Shown here: positions 32,801 to 45,695 of the stretch, one piece after another
Layout: every line of letters starts with the position of its first letter
Position numbering within the stretch: position 1 is the stretch's first letter
Notes under the pieces: generated by a model
Database searches by the model: none
The model's input: the letters and a program-made list of their open reading frames with translations, nothing else
What the model was told of the DNA's origin: nothing
NCBI GenBank assembly: GCA_963931865.1
Contig: OZ007505.1
Location: forward strand, 558,001-622,000
DNA from: Axinella damicornis
Lineage: Eukaryota; Porifera; Demospongiae; Axinellida; Axinellidae
Reading direction: 5' to 3'
Length of the DNA: 64,000 bases
Program-made: the position numbers and the translations under genes

Positions 32801-35800
32801 GACAGCTAGAGCTTCTAGCAACCAACTAGCACCATTGCACCTCTGACCTTTCACCTCTGACCTTCCACCTTACCCCTCATCTACCACATCTCCTGTGCTG
32901 CCCTCCTTGCTAGCTCAACTCAAAATGTCCGATTGTAAACTATGTCATAATTGCTGTGAACAAACTAGCCTTGCTCCCAGACCTGAGGATACAAACGTAA
33001 ACTGCCTCTGCAATACGTTTGTCCTCACCTAGCAACCTATTCATTGCCTACACCAAGCACTCAATACACCAGACATTCCAACCACTAACTCCACCTACTG
33101 GGATTCAGAACCCATTATTGAGGATTCCATATCATCAGACTCTTAGGTGCAAATATGGGTGTGTCAGGTGCAGTACCCGGTTGCCATGGGTACGGGTATA
33201 CGTGTACCCACAGATAGCATGTGCTGGTCATGCATGCAGGGAAATACTTCTGCTCCACTTGGTTGGTACCCAAATGACATACCCCTGAAATTAAGTAGAT
33301 GTACCGAAAACCCATGGTAGGGAACTGAAGCTGTAGTGGTACCCAAACCAACCCCAGATGCGATCCGTGCTGGGGTGGGTTTGGGACTATAGTGGTATGG
33401 AATGGGGTCAAGTATGGTTTGAGAATGTGACACACCTCTCCAGGCTGTGGTGTAATAATGGCAGTCTGTTTCAGGTAGAGATCAATGGCTGCCCTCTTCT
33501 TGTTCACCACGCGTGACTTCACCCACCCTTGTGAGTTGAACCCCTCACACTCGGGCAGAGCCGAGCAGATGGCCTTCAGCTGCGGCACTGTAGCCGAGTA
33601 CACCGCAAACATGTCCTGGAGGAAGAAGGTCATTGACTTCACAACCGAGGAGAATGCCACATCCCCAATGCTGGAGGTTTTCATCATCACTGAACTCGCT
33701 TGAGTTACCATAAATGGTATTGTCAAACTTGTTCTTCTGGAAGGGCAAAGGGCAAATTTATCAAGGCGAAACCACCCTTCAACAGAAAACCAAGGGCTTT
33801 AGCGGAATTCAAACTCAGGACAGAGCCTGAGTTGAGCACTAGAGACTCTCACTCTACCAGTACACCACCGCAGGGGGAAGGAGTGGACGGGTGAGGGAGG
33901 GACGACAGAGGGAGGGAGGGAGGGATGACAGAGGGAGTGAGGGGAGGGATGTGGAGGGTGGAGGAGGTGGATAGGATTAGGGAGGGAGGGAGGGGAGGGG
34001 AAGGGACAGACGAAGGGACGGAGAATTGGTAATACAACAGATCTGGAAGTAAAAAAGACCTGCCAAATCTGCTACATGGCCAATAAATTCACTAAAATTA
34101 GTATCCACAAACAATAGTGATCTTAAGATAACATTATTTTATGACTGACATAACAGCTGCCTGTGTGCCTGACCAGGCCTGATAAACCCCGTCACTGACA
34201 GAACTCTTTACACTGTCATTTATAGCACTCATAATCACAGAGTCCTTTCAGTCTCAAAAGGTATTATTTTGAAACTTCATGATTCGAGAAAGAGACTTAC
34301 CCACTTGACAGAGATCGTGACTATTGTTTCTGCTGGCTTACCAGCTATTCTTTTACTTGTAACATTGGCTCCACCTCTTTACACCGACAAACTCAACAAC
34401 ATCAACTTTAATTCATGTACTTCATCATTCAAGATGAAAGCTACAAAGATAGTGGAGATTATTATTTGACAGCTGTCATGACTAATGTTCCACTGGCTAT
34501 TTCCTATTATCCAACATTGGCTCCACCTCTTTCCGATGATAATTACAATTAGTGTACTCCATGAGGCTGGGGGTGGCACTGTCTGGGAGGACAAAACCAC
34601 ACGACATTCCACTGGGGTGTGTCTTCTATGTATTAGTTATAGCATGGCAACAAGGGCTGTATGCCAGATATTGGCACTGCTGTGACGTAAAGCCCGAGGG
34701 CCGCAGGCCCGAGGGCTTTACATCAGCAGTGCCAATATCTGGCATGCAGCCCGCGTTGCCATGCTATAACTAATTTATTGCATGCGCCTGATTGGATGTT
34801 GCTTCGTGATGTGTGTTGCTAAGTGATGATGTCACAGCAGTGCCATATGCCAGATATTGGCACACCTGATCCTTTGAACTTGTAGGGTATCATGCAATAA
34901 GAACACCTCTAGTATGTATCATTCATGGGCGTAATAAACACTTCACACTGTTGAACTTTTAGAAGATTGTCTGCAGATTAAATACTTTGGAAGTTGTAGT
35001 TCTACGAAATTGTCTGGTAGCCTTGTTCTTGAGTAGGGTTGGGCTTGCGATTATTGCCTGAAGCCATCTTTACTAATAGCCATTATTCTTCAAACAGAGG
35101 CGTACAAATGACCTCATTTCAAAATCCGATGTTGTGGTTATGCTAGAAGTGTACGGATATTGTGATATATTGCAGTGCAATTGCGTTAGCATTGGCAATA
35201 CATTAATTGCAGCAGTACATTATTGCAATAATTTGCCCAACCCTATTCTTGAGTTTGTTGGTTTCCAAGGTGTGGGAGTTTTGTGTGGGTAGAGGAGTTA
35301 ATTGTGTACACAGACTTTCAGAATGTCAGTAGCCAAGTCTACTATCTGCCTAGCTCTGTGCTTTTACACTCTGGCTTTAGGCATAACTACAGCCAGGAGC
35401 TTACGAGCCTCAAATGGTGCATTGTAGCAACCACCATTCTTAAATCAAAACCATTTCCAGCATCATGAAAAATCTCTCCCTCCCAGCCCAGTGGATATTC
35501 ACTGCACTGATGACGGAGTTAGGTTCAAAGGTTAAAGTCCTCAGGGCTCATGTCAATATGGTCTGCTAGGACATGAATATTAGTCTGGCATACCTTCAGC
35601 TCTAGAGGTGAGGGTTTACAGGGTGTAAGTATGTGAAACAGCCCAGACCCCACATTGTCCCAACAAGACAGCTGCCCCCCCCTACCTCCTCCCACAAGTG
35701 AGTATGATGTACCTCAATAAGCAATCGCTTTGCAGAGCAACTAAGCAAACAAAGGGAACTGTATCTGTATCATTCAGGAGCTTAAGTCTTCCTGTCTGCA

Positions 35801-37759
35801 GATCTGAATAGATAGCTGCGTTTGAATTATTAGCCACTGCCATAACCCAACTAGCTCAACAACAGTTCTATCAGGCAGACATCAACTATCCAGAATAAGA
35901 GGTCATTGCTCTCTGAGCCCCCCCCCGCCCCAGAAGAAGCTTCGAAGCTCACCACCCACTCTGACACAACTTCATGATATAGCTGTCTGATTACTGTTCA
36001 TGAGACTATCATATCACCATCATGTGCCGATTATCATGTGACTATTACGTAATCATTATGTGACTATCATGTGACCATCACATGACTAGAGTGACTAGAT
36101 CTGGACTTGTAAGACTGTTGTCCAGCAGAGAACAAGCATGCAGCCCACTCAACTCTGGGCATAGCATTGCCACACAGCACACACACAGGCACACACCACA
36201 GCTGACTAATGAACTGTATCAAATATCAGACAGAGCCGGCAGAGTACGCCCACAAGTGTTGAGTTGTTCATTGTTGATCACATACCATACACCAGTAGTC
36301 CGGGTCAGAGGTCACATGGAAAAACCTAATCACGCATGAAGTCTTACCAAGTCAGTGGAAGTAAACAGAGGATGGAGCGTGTGGCTACAATGAGACTGTC
36401 CAGAGGGTGGAACCACACCAACAATTGAACATGTGTCTCCATTGCCATGGAAACGAGAGACATCCCGTTACAATATGTTTTTATCTCTCTACAGCTCTAA
36501 TTGGTTCACTCCAACTTCCAATCCCCAAGATCCAAACTTCCAATCCCCAAGATCCAAACTTCCAATCCCCAGGAGTCACCCCCTGGATACCAGCACACTA
36601 AGCCACAGGCTACAGGCTACGCTAACCTCTACTGTGACTTACGTTACCACTGGAATCAGCTCCTTCCAGTTTGATGTACGACACATGATGACTAGGCTCC
36701 TGCTTTTGTAACAGAGCAGTCGCCGCTAGCAGGTGTCTCACTGCAGGGCCTGTCAAGTTCCCGGTGATGTCTGATGCCACCTGCAAGGGTTGGAGATATG
36801 ATGATAAACAAACTGAAAGGGAAGGTTACATTGTCCATCAGATGACCTTAATAAGATCAACAACAAGGCTCAAACCAAGTCCCCTAGGACTCCTGGGAAC
36901 CAGCCTGTCCCGTGATTGTATAGTCTGTTTTATGTGGGAAAAGTATGCAAGACACACAGTCAATCTCCCAAGAATGTAAACATCACCCACTGTACCACAT
37001 CCCCCCATCTCCCTCCCTCCCTCCCTCCCTCCCCTCCCCCCTCCCTCCCTCCCCTCCCCCCTCCCTCCCCAACACACACACAAAACATGTACACAACCGC
37101 AAATACATGCAGTTACATACTTTCCAGTACTGAGGTTAAAAGGAACCATGGGGGGATATGCTGTTGGCTACACTCTAGCCCAGGGGAGGTAAACCACAGG
37201 AATGCATTAATGATGTCAAGGTTCGAAGCAGATGCAGAGGTTTTAGAAGTATGGAGAAGGACTAATTACCATAGCACCTAAATACCAACACAGCAGGAGA
37301 GCTGATTGGGCCTGTAGGGCTACACAGGGGAGTGGGCTACACAGGGGAGTGGGCTACACAGGGGAGTGGGCTACACATGCAGGTGCCATTTTGTGACTCT
37401 GTAGAGCATGTGGAACAGGGAAATCAGGACAGCTGTGGCACACACTTTGAACAGTCAATTGCTTGGCAACCATCCTTGCAATATGCTCCACTCCTGCTTA
37501 TCCTACCCATATGCATAACACACTTCCCACCAGGGCTACGACTTGAGGATAATGCTGAGGTGTCGTCCCCCCCCCTTCCCCACCTCTCTGCAGTGGTAGC
37601 AGCTGTTTAATGACACATTACGATCAGCTATGTATGTGTGTGCCAACATACGTGCACGTCTGGTTGGCTGACAACATAGAATGTAGTATATACCATCCAC
37701 ACGGCGGACACCAGCATCAGAACACAGCACACAGTGGCTGCTCTCCAGGCAAGCTTCAT
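29849..37759 (-). CDS. exostosin-like glycosyltransferase (GT47 fold)
   Basis: Exons (- strand, 5'->3'): 37694-37759, 36648-36780, 33436-33698, 32624-32700, 31738-31849, 31251-31672, 31080-31172, 30814-30991, 30243-30317, 29849-29995; phases join and total 1566 nt (521 aa). Residues 1-22 (MKLAWRAATVCCVLMLVSAVW) form a signal anchor, so this should be a Golgi type II membrane enzyme. The exostosin core starts at LKIYMYE, continues through ATFFFIPSRC and the ADHLYICAHDMG region, and includes the typical LCPRGNKAWSPRLMDALWFG and CIPVIIADHYVPPL segment near residues 385-425. The N-terminal part (LKAICSALPECEGFNSQGWV) is cysteine-containing and not assigned. No GT64 domain follows, so this is not a full EXT1/EXT2. 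It resembles the shorter exostosin-like proteins of algae, plants and early animals; the substrate cannot be told from sequence. It is divergent to the WAC-like gene. Confidence 0.85.
30135..30230. mobile_element. 96-bp near-perfect palindrome in the GT47 gene
   Basis: Arms taaggtagcattatacc ... ggtataatgctacctta pair over their whole length with about one mismatch and centre on cggggccccg. It lies in the last intron, 12 bp from the donor of exon 30243-30317. It is probably a MITE or folded hairpin element. Confidence 0.8.
30609..30808. repeat. polypyrimidine tract with duplicated blocks (GT47 intron)
   Basis: C/T-only runs on the + strand, including repeated cctcccacctccttcctctc blocks. Confidence 0.9.
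33893..34020. repeat. polypurine tract (ggga)n
   Basis: Runs of gggagg and gaggga on the + strand in the large GT47 intron (33699-36647). Confidence 0.85.
34633..34773. mobile_element. 141-bp palindromic MITE in a GT47 intron
   Basis: ttagttatagcatggc ... gccatgctataactaa, with arms pairing through atgccagatattggcac and meeting at cccgagggccgcaggcccgag. A partial third copy of the arm (gccatatgccagatattggc) lies at 34842-34862. Confidence 0.8.
36997..37071. repeat. (CCCT)n tract
   Basis: ccctccctccctcc runs in the first GT47 intron; 37316-37380 adds a 17-bp repeat (gctacacaggggagtgg, ~4 copies). Confidence 0.85.
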
Positions 37760-38500
37760 CCTTTCTCAGCTGGCACTCTGCATCCTCAGATCTGCAGCCA
37801 GAGGAAGCCATAATTTGGCTAATTATGCAGCTGGGTGCAGGTAGCCAGGACCCAGGTGGCCGCTACAGGCAGGTAAGTTTGGTATCCCGACTGCTAGTAT
37901 GAGATCTCTGGATTAGACAAACGGATCGTACCTGGCACAAGCACTCTCCAGCAATATCGAGCAGCGAAGCGCGAAGCACACGTACAACAAATTGAATGAA
38001 ACCGTACATGTGCACCGCGATAATAAACTCGTGCAATGCGGGATACTTCCGGACACTTTTTGTGTTTATGTTTCAGTGTCACGTGCGCTATTTGACTAGG
38101 TGCGCGCGTGGAGCCCGGAGCATGCAGCTCAGATAACTGACAACTGTGAACACAGAATCAAGGAGAGATTGACGCATTTGGTGGGAAGTTTGGTCGAATG
38201 GTCGACCCAAGAAGGGGAAAATCAGTCTGTACAGACTCTATTACAGTCAGTAAACCGAAGGGGGAGTAGTAAGTGCCCAAAGCGTTTGGAGTTGGCATTA
38301 ATTGGGGTGGAGATCCGTCCTCAGCCCTGACAGTTATAGTGCGCCAGGAATCTGTTGATTATTCGTTTCGTTTTTGAAGATACGTTAGCTGCCTCCGTAC
38401 CTGGGAGAGTCCGCAAGCCCAATGTGCCTCAATGCTTGAGATAGAGCCATTCCCGAGTGCGCACCCCTGCCTTACTCTGTTTGAGAGGGAAGCAAGAAGC
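37760..38500. promoter_or_regulatory. presumed bidirectional promoter between GT47 and WAC-like genes
   Basis: The two start codons diverge and are 741 bp apart. The interval includes both 5' UTRs. No TATA box is evident and specific sites cannot be assigned; the promoter role is inferred from the gene arrangement. Confidence 0.4.
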
Positions 38501-41500
38501 ATGAGCGAAAAGCAGCATCCGGAAAGGTAAATGGTGGTTACAGCAGCTGTCCTATCTGAAAGACAGCTTGTACTGTGGAATTGAAATTAAAGGGGCGGAG
38601 CGTAAGCGTTTCGCCCCTTTCTTGTTCCCCGAGTGTTGGTTGCGGACGGAGCTGTTGTTGAATGGGGTGTACTGTCTTTACCTACCCTCTACAGTAGCGC
38701 TCGGGACGGACTGAAACTGGAGCACAGGGACAAGTTGGCTAGGGTACGTATGGACTGGATCAATCGACGTTTCATCGCGCAGTGAGTGCGGCATACGGTA
38801 CAGTATACCTGCCCTTCTTTCCTACAGACACCCCACGAGGTGAAGGAGCGCAAGTACGGGCGAAGCTCGGCGGAAGACCCGACCATCTCTCCAACAAAGA
38901 GCGACAAGCACGTACCGTCGAACACTAGGAACCATCCCCGGGCTGAGTTAAAACCTAGCGGTTCTACTCACTCCGCTTCGAGGTCTAAGCACGGTAAACC
39001 GGCCTGGGTGTCTCCTGGCGGGCTTTTGGGGGCAGCTCTGGGTCCTCCAAATGCAAGAAGAGGATTTTCTGTGGGGTAGCAGCTTCAGTCAGCCATTTTA
39101 ATGTGATCTAATTAAGTGACAGTTGTGATATTTCAGTAGTGAAACTTGTTTCATTCCTCAGCTTCCAACCACGTTCAAAACCACATCTCTGGAAAACCCC
39201 CTGAATCAGATGGAAAGCGAAAGAGAAGCAGCGAGGTAAATCTTACGAGGAACTTTGCTACCCCCCTCCATCAGGGGGAGGTCACGCCCATTGACTCTAT
39301 AGTCGCTTTGTCCAGTTTGACCGTTGACCACACCGATTTTCTGTCGTTCACTGGAAGACTGCATAGCGAATCCACCCCTTCCTTAGTATACAGGGTCAAG
39401 CTGTGGCTGGTGCTTATTGGGGTAACCTTATTGGTCATATGATGATCACAGAATGGTCACAAGGCTATCGTGGGATGGCTGCTGGATGGTCACATGATGA
39501 TCACAGAATGGTCACAAGGCTATTGTGGGATGGCTGCTGGATGGTCACATGATGATCACAGAATGGTCACAAGGCTATTGTGGGATGGCTGCTGGATGTT
39601 TACAGAACCGGATCAGTGCAAGATGGTTGTAGGATGATGCAGGATGGTGTCGCAGATTGGGACTCCAGTTACAGCTTAAGTACTGTGCTTATAGGGTGAC
39701 CACCCCTTGCCTAATATAATAGTGCTTCTGTCCTCCTCGCACACATTTAGTGTTTTGATAACTAGTTCATTTGATTTGATAACCCAGGAATGCCGCATCT
39801 CCAATGCAGAAGGTTTCATGCAGGTCCTGGGCCCCATTACCAGTGGCCGGGGGTGGTTACCGTATAGTGGGATATTTTTGTATATGCAAATTTTCATATG
39901 AATGCCTTCAGCAGAAAGTTTCGTATTTTAATTTCGTATGTGCCTATGCATTGCCACGCCCCTTATCATTACACGTACCTGATGTGTCGATGGTACGGTG
40001 TCGTTTTCGGTGGAGGCAATGCGCAATGGTGAGAGAGTACCACGTCTACAGTGCTCATACCTGACCTCTGTCGTTGGCGAGAAAATGACGAACAGCTTGC
40101 CGCCTGATTGGCGGCATACTCGCCATTGGTTGCTGCTCAGTGAACTTGGCTTACTGTCATCTGTCGCACTTCCCACAGGCTCGCTATCATCGCAGGCTAA
40201 CAGGGTCCGCTGGAGTCTGGAAGGCCATTCAAACGCTAGAAATATCGTTACAAACACCATCGCTTGCTCGCCGCTTCCACGTGTTCGATTGCCCATTCAA
40301 AATTTGACGTTAAAGTTTCGACCGTTAAAGTTTTCATTTTCATATCTCGAGGCTTCATACGAAAAATTGTACCATACGAAATTTGTACCATACAAAAATT
40401 TCCTGCTATGCTCTATGTCACTGAACACATGCATTGCATGTGGCACACATTCTGTTGTCTCTTCTGCTAGGATGATGATGAGAATGCTTGGACGGAACAT
40501 GTCAGTTCCTCTGGGAGAACATATTACTACAACAAGAAGCTTGATAAGTCACTGTGGGAGAGACCAAAGGGATGTGTCAAGAAGTGAGTGCAGTCACCTA
40601 ACCCACTTCGAGGAATCTCATTTCCTAAGATCTTCCGTTATCCCACAGGCTGAAGCAAGACTCAACCCCTACCAGCAGTCAGAAAGCAAAGGCCAGCAGC
40701 TCCTCAGCTGCCTCCTTGTCGAAACCCACCCCCTCTTCTACTGATAAGAGCACCCCTTCCAAATATACCCCCTCCAGACATCCCCCCTCCTCCTCCTCCT
40801 CTCACCCCCACACGCACTCACACACGCCCTCTGCACACTTGCACACTGGTGCTGTTCGCCATGGTGGTACTAAGGAGTCTCCTCACAAAAGTCATTTGCC
40901 TCGATTGCACAGAGACAAAGAGAGGGAGAGGAGCCATGCCAGGTAAGAAGTGTGCTCACGTGTGAACCAGCTGAGTTGACCCCTAGCTCTCATTGATGAC
41001 TTGCATGCAAGCTTGATAGCGTGCATGTACACCGCATCACGTGGCTGGCAGTAGCTCAGTTGCATGCATATAAGCTCTGCCTCTCCAGGTAGCCAGCCAC
41101 ACCTGTGCGTGCCCCTCCGCTATAACAAAACCAATACAGCCTCCATTGAGAACCATACATGCAATGTGGCGTACCTTTATCTGAAGGGGCCTGTTGTCTA
41201 TCTACAATGTAGTGCTGGGTGGCTGCTACATGTGTGCACATACGTCTGTTCCTGCAGCCACCGCCCGCACCATCACTACCCCCACAAGAGAAGCCCACAC
41301 AGTCGCAGCCACTCCAAGTCACTATCCCCGGTGACAGCCAGCAGGGGTAGTGGGGGCAAGCTCTCCCCGGTGACAGCCAGCAGGAGTGGCAGAGGCAAGC
41401 TCTCCCCAGTGACTGCCAGTACAGGTGGTGGGGGCAAGCTCTCCCCGGTGACAGCCAGCAGGGGTGGCGGAGGCAAGCTCTCCCCGGTGACTGCCAGTAG

Positions 41501-44500
41501 AGGTGGTGGGGGCAAGCACAGCTGCGAGAGGTCAATGGACAAGACACCCAGCAGACATGCGAGAACAGCCACCAGTCAGTGCACACCCAAGTCGGGTGAG
41601 GTGCCTGAGGGCTAGCAATATAGACAGTTAGCCTCGTTCCCAGGCCATGTGGACTTGGAACAAGACTATTATGCAATGAAGCCATTTTGAAACTAGAGGT
41701 GCTCAGCAGAGCACGTACCCTTTGCGTGACTTTTTAACTGCCGATCATTCATACACTTCATGCACGATGAGATAGCTTGGGCCTACTGATTTTTAATTAA
41801 TACAGCATGCAATGCACGATAAGATACCGCAAGTTGTGGCAGTAATGTTAGAAACAAGGTGTGGTCAAATTGTATAAATTAGAACAAAGCTAATCGTCGA
41901 CATTCACTCAACTCTTTCAGCCTCTGGAGTGGATCTCTGGTCTGTGCGTTTTGTAGACGCTGAATTCTGACACTTCTGTCCTGAAATAAGGCTTCAACAA
42001 GGCCTTCACTGCTCAAACCGCTTGGACGGACGGACAGACTGACTGACAGACAAACCGATCACTCTACCCCTGCTGCACATGCACACAGGGTAATTAAATA
42101 AACCTGCCCTGGATACTAAAATACCGCTGTTTGGAGCCTACAATGTGTGCCCAAACAACAACAAAACTTTGTGGTCTTTGCCTGCAGTATAAACATGTCA
42201 CAAAATGAATGTTGACTCAGTGACTATTGGCAGACAAAAGTATTGCCCATGTCATGAGCTTAACCTTGCAACACAGTCACAATGTATAGGTTATATCCCA
42301 TGCCCAGCAGGATATCAGTATAGGTTATATCCCTGGCCAGCGGGATATACATGTGTAAGACCCGTTATATCCCACGGGAGAGGTCAGTGCTTGAGTGGAG
42401 CCGAGGAAGTGCCGAGGGCGAAGCCCGAGGCACTTCCAAGGCGGAACGAAAGCACTGACCTCTCCCAAGGGATGTAACGGGTCTTACATCCCGCTGGCCA
42501 GGGATACAACCTATGCTTAGGCTATTCTAAGGTGAGTACACTGTGTGTAGACATAGATACTGTGGAGTAGGCACTCACCGATCAGTGGCAGAGGCATCCA
42601 TGATACTTGACTGAGGCAGCAGTAAAGGCACGAGCCCTTGGCTAGACTAACAAAGCTAGCTCTTCGCTTTCTCGTGCACGCGATTGCTTACAATATGTGC
42701 GCGCAGCTGGCCGCGGGATATATGACCCGTTAATTCCCGCAAATACTGTAACCTGATTGGTTAGAATTGCCTAAGTATAGTATAAGACCTGTTATATCCC
42801 GCAGGAAAGCACTGGCCTTCCCATGAGGTGTAACGGGTCTTATATCCTGCTGGGCAGGGATACAACTAACTTATACTGTTCTAACCTGGTGTACAAGATC
42901 AGTGGCAGAGGCATCCATCATACTTGACTGAGGCTAGTCTAACAAAGCTAGCTCTTTGCTTTCTCCCATCAAGCGATCACTTACATTATGAATGTGCGGC
43001 CAGCTGCACCCGTAGCCTGATTGGTTAGAATAGACAGTATTAACCCGGTACAACTCATTTAGTTTAACACACACTATTCCAGTGTATGTGACCTTTACCC
43101 GCTCATTCCTGCGCAGCTCAAGGGTCTGTCGTCACCTCCCCGCTGACCCCAGTAGGCGTTATGAAGACCTCCATGATCTCGCCAACTGCGACCAGCATCC
43201 CTGCCACCCCTTCCACGACGCAACGAATCATCGAGCAGACGTCCCTACTCCTGGAACATCACCAGAACGTCCTTGGTGGAGACACCGCAATCCCGGTACA
43301 GTCTCCAACCCCAGGGATGATGCACCATTTCTCACAGCCTTTCACTTCCCCGGGGTCCACACACACCCATGCACGGAAGGAACTGATCTTCTCCCATCCC
43401 CCGTCTAACGGTCCCTACAACCAAGATTCAGCTGGCAATACCCCAATCACCCCCGTGGTGGGGTATCCGACCGCCATCGCAGGGGTTACCATGACATCGC
43501 CGCAGTCATCAATCATGGACAACATGGGTAATGAATCTCCATGCAGTGGGGTTGTAATCAGATAACTCTTTACCGACTGTAAGAAACTGCTTGAAGAAAT
43601 ACGATGTAAACCTCCCAATTTATGAGCCTGTGGGGTGACCGTGACACCAAGCACTGTCATTGGTTGATACGGAGCTTGCGTATTGAATCGGCCAGAGCAG
43701 AGCTTCTCATGTATATAAATATTCTGTGAGTGGGTGTTAGAACTAGTTATGGACAGAAAGCGGCCATTGAATGACTTGATCTTGTGCTTTTCACAGGTTT
43801 GCACCCCCTACAGAAAGCTCTGTTACTTCAGAACCAATTTTCACAGCAGCAACAGGTGTGTGTGTCTGTGTCTATCTGTGTGTACAGGTGTGTATGCGTA
43901 AGCAGATTTTATTGGGAACGATTTCTGTTGGAGCTACAGTTTGTATTCAGAGGCTGTACAGTGCACTAAGGTCTGGCACAGACGCTGTGGGGTATCAGAA
44001 CACATGTACTGTGCGTGGCAAGTCAAGCTGATTTATTTGTAGTCCCCTGCTAACTAATCTCAGCTGGATTCTAGGTTCTTGAGTGTGAGTAGACGTCTGC
44101 TCTACCTGATGATCATCGCATCTAATGATTCTGTGTGTACTGTGACTCCCCAGATAGTGATAGTGTGTTGCAAAGTTCAAGGCATGATTCTCTTCTGTTC
44201 ATGTCATTGCCGATGACATATTTATTCCCATAATCGTATGACCATATACACTCCTCATAGCTAGTGTGGTCTATATATTCCTACACACAGACACAAACTC
44301 AGGTGGTGCTGGACCCCAGTACCCAGCCGAATGCCCTCCTGACCCGCACACCGCAGATGCCTGTTGCCTCCCCTTTCCCGCCCCACCTGACGACCCAGCC
44401 GTCGCATCCTGGTTCTCCGCTACCACAGTCCCCCATTCTCAACCCATCCCAACCGATGCACGTCTACCCCCCACAGACCCCTGTCCAACAGCCCATACCC

Positions 44501-45695
44501 TATGCAGTGACGCCTGGTAGTGGCCCCTACCTCACAAACACCAGTCCTGGCATTGGCGTGAATCCAGGCTTTGTCGCCATCACCTCGCCAACGTTTCAGA
44601 CACCCATGTCCAGGCTGGGGTACCACAACCGGGAGGGCTCTCACTACTCGGAGTTTCCGGATTCCAACTCCCTGGAACCTCTGCCCCAGTCTCAGACCAA
44701 TCCAGACCTGTTCAGTAGGAGTTTAGCTGAGAGCTGGGCACAGTCTCACGAGGGCTTGCTGAAACAGGTTAGTCGCCCTCCTTCCCTCTCTTTTCCCTTT
44801 CCCTTGTTCTCCTCTCCCCCTTCCCCTCTCCCCTTCCCCTCTCCCCTTCCCTTCTCTCTCTGTACCCGTACACCCTCCCTCCTCCCCTTTCTTCCTCCCC
44901 TCTCCTCTTCTTCCCTCCTTCACTCTCTCTCTCTCTCTCTCTCCCCTCCCTCTTTCCATTCTTCCCTCTGTCCACCCCTTCCCTCCTCCCTCCTTCCCTC
45001 TCTCCTCCCCGTCCCCCTCCCCTTCTCTTTCCCTCCCTCTTCCCATCCATCTGTCCCTTTCTCTCCCTCCTCCCATCTCTCCTCTTCTCTCCCTCCTCCC
45101 ATCTCTCCTCTTCTCTCCCTCCCATCTCTCCTCTTCTCTCCCTCCTCCCATCTCTCCTTTTCTCTCCTTCTTCCTCCCCTACTCTCCTTCCTCCCATCCA
45201 TCTGTCCCTTTCTCTCCCTCCTCCCATCTCTCCTCTTCTCTCCCTCCTCCCATCTCTCCTCTTCTCTCCCTCCATGATTTTTATGACTTTTGATAGTATA
45301 TGGAGCTATGCATAATTTTTTGGCAGTATATCCTTAAATGAATCATTGTGGTCATTACTGCTGCTTTGGTTTATTGTTCAGATTGATGTGTGTAGCCAAG
45401 AATCGTTGAGGAGGCAAACAGTAGAGTGCGTCCACATTTCAGGAAAGCTGGCAAGAACGTGGCTCTCTGTGGAAGGCAGCCGAGTGAAAACAACATCAAA
45501 GGATGAAAGGTAGTGCAAGAGGAGATACAGTGCACTTGACTTGTAATTCAGGCTGGTGTAACTCTGTACTTTTGTGAATCATCCCAGTAAACTATTTGTT
45601 GTGTTCAGTATACTTGTGGTTAGTAAACTATTGTACCTTGCACTTGCAGGATTAGAAGCTTGAGAAGACTGAGTGCTGATATTGAAAAAAGATGA
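38501..45695 (+). CDS. WAC: WAC-like WW-domain adaptor with C-terminal coiled coil
   Basis: Exons: 38501-38526, 38695-38743, 38828-38993, 39162-39235, 40471-40583, 40649-40942, 41258-41595, 43117-43527, 43797-43855, 44303-44767, 45382-45509, 45650-45695; all phases join, 722 aa. The single WW domain is encoded in 40471-40583 (NAWTEHVSSSGRTYYYNKKL, closing W in SLWERPKG). It is preceded by a basic, Ser-rich N-terminus and followed by a long Ser/His/Pro-rich region. The end (LAESWAQSHEGLLKQ ... ERIRSLRRLSADIEKR) resembles the WAC C-terminal coiled coil, and MISPTATSIPATPSTTQ resembles its Pro/Thr linker. WAC in other animals is a nuclear adaptor linking RNF20/40 H2B ubiquitination to transcription, and also acts in autophagy. 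Exon 41258-41595 contains a five-fold LSPVTAS repeat. Orthology rests on WW, order of regions and C-terminus; other WW adaptors are possible. Confidence 0.75.
39430..39600. repeat. 55-bp tandem repeat, ~3 copies (WAC-like intron)
   Basis: Unit includes tggtcacatgatgatcacag and aatggtcacaaggctattg. Confidence 0.9.
39856..40415. mobile_element. ~560-bp TIR element, second copy of the 17144 family
   Basis: Begins accgtatagtgggatattttt and ends aaaaatttcctgctatgc. The internal part matches the 17144-17755 element (gaggcaatgcgcaatggtgagagagtac; cttgctcgccgcttccac.tgttcgattgccc). It sits in the intron before the WW exon. Confidence 0.75.
41317..41517 (+). repeat. 39-bp coding minisatellite, five copies
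   Basis: Each unit encodes LSPVTAS followed by a Gly/Arg/Ser-rich hexapeptide ending in K. Copies differ by a few bases and preserve frame. Likely length-variable; SP sites could be phosphorylated (inference). Confidence 0.9.
42318..42516. mobile_element. ~200-bp palindromic MITE
   Basis: Arms taggttatatccctggcc ... ggccagggatacaaccta pair through agacccgttatatccc/gggatgtaacgggtct and gagaggtcagtgctt/aagcactgacctctc, centred near 42418. A shorter relative lies at 42779-42870. Both are in the WAC-like intron 41596-43116, which also carries a ~130-bp duplicated segment (42572-42680 and 42888-42980). Confidence 0.8.
44770..45275. repeat. ~500-bp pure polypyrimidine tract with tandem units
   Basis: Almost only C/T on the + strand, with repeats of tctctccctcctcccatc. 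It begins at the donor side of WAC-like exon 44303-44767 and keeps a false open frame. Confidence 0.95.

Noticed and set aside
44768..45277. Continuation of a 337-codon frame after the WAC-like exon
   Set aside because: Everything after KQ is the polypyrimidine tract (Ser/Pro/Leu). A consensus donor lies at 44768 and the next exon at 45382 joins in phase.
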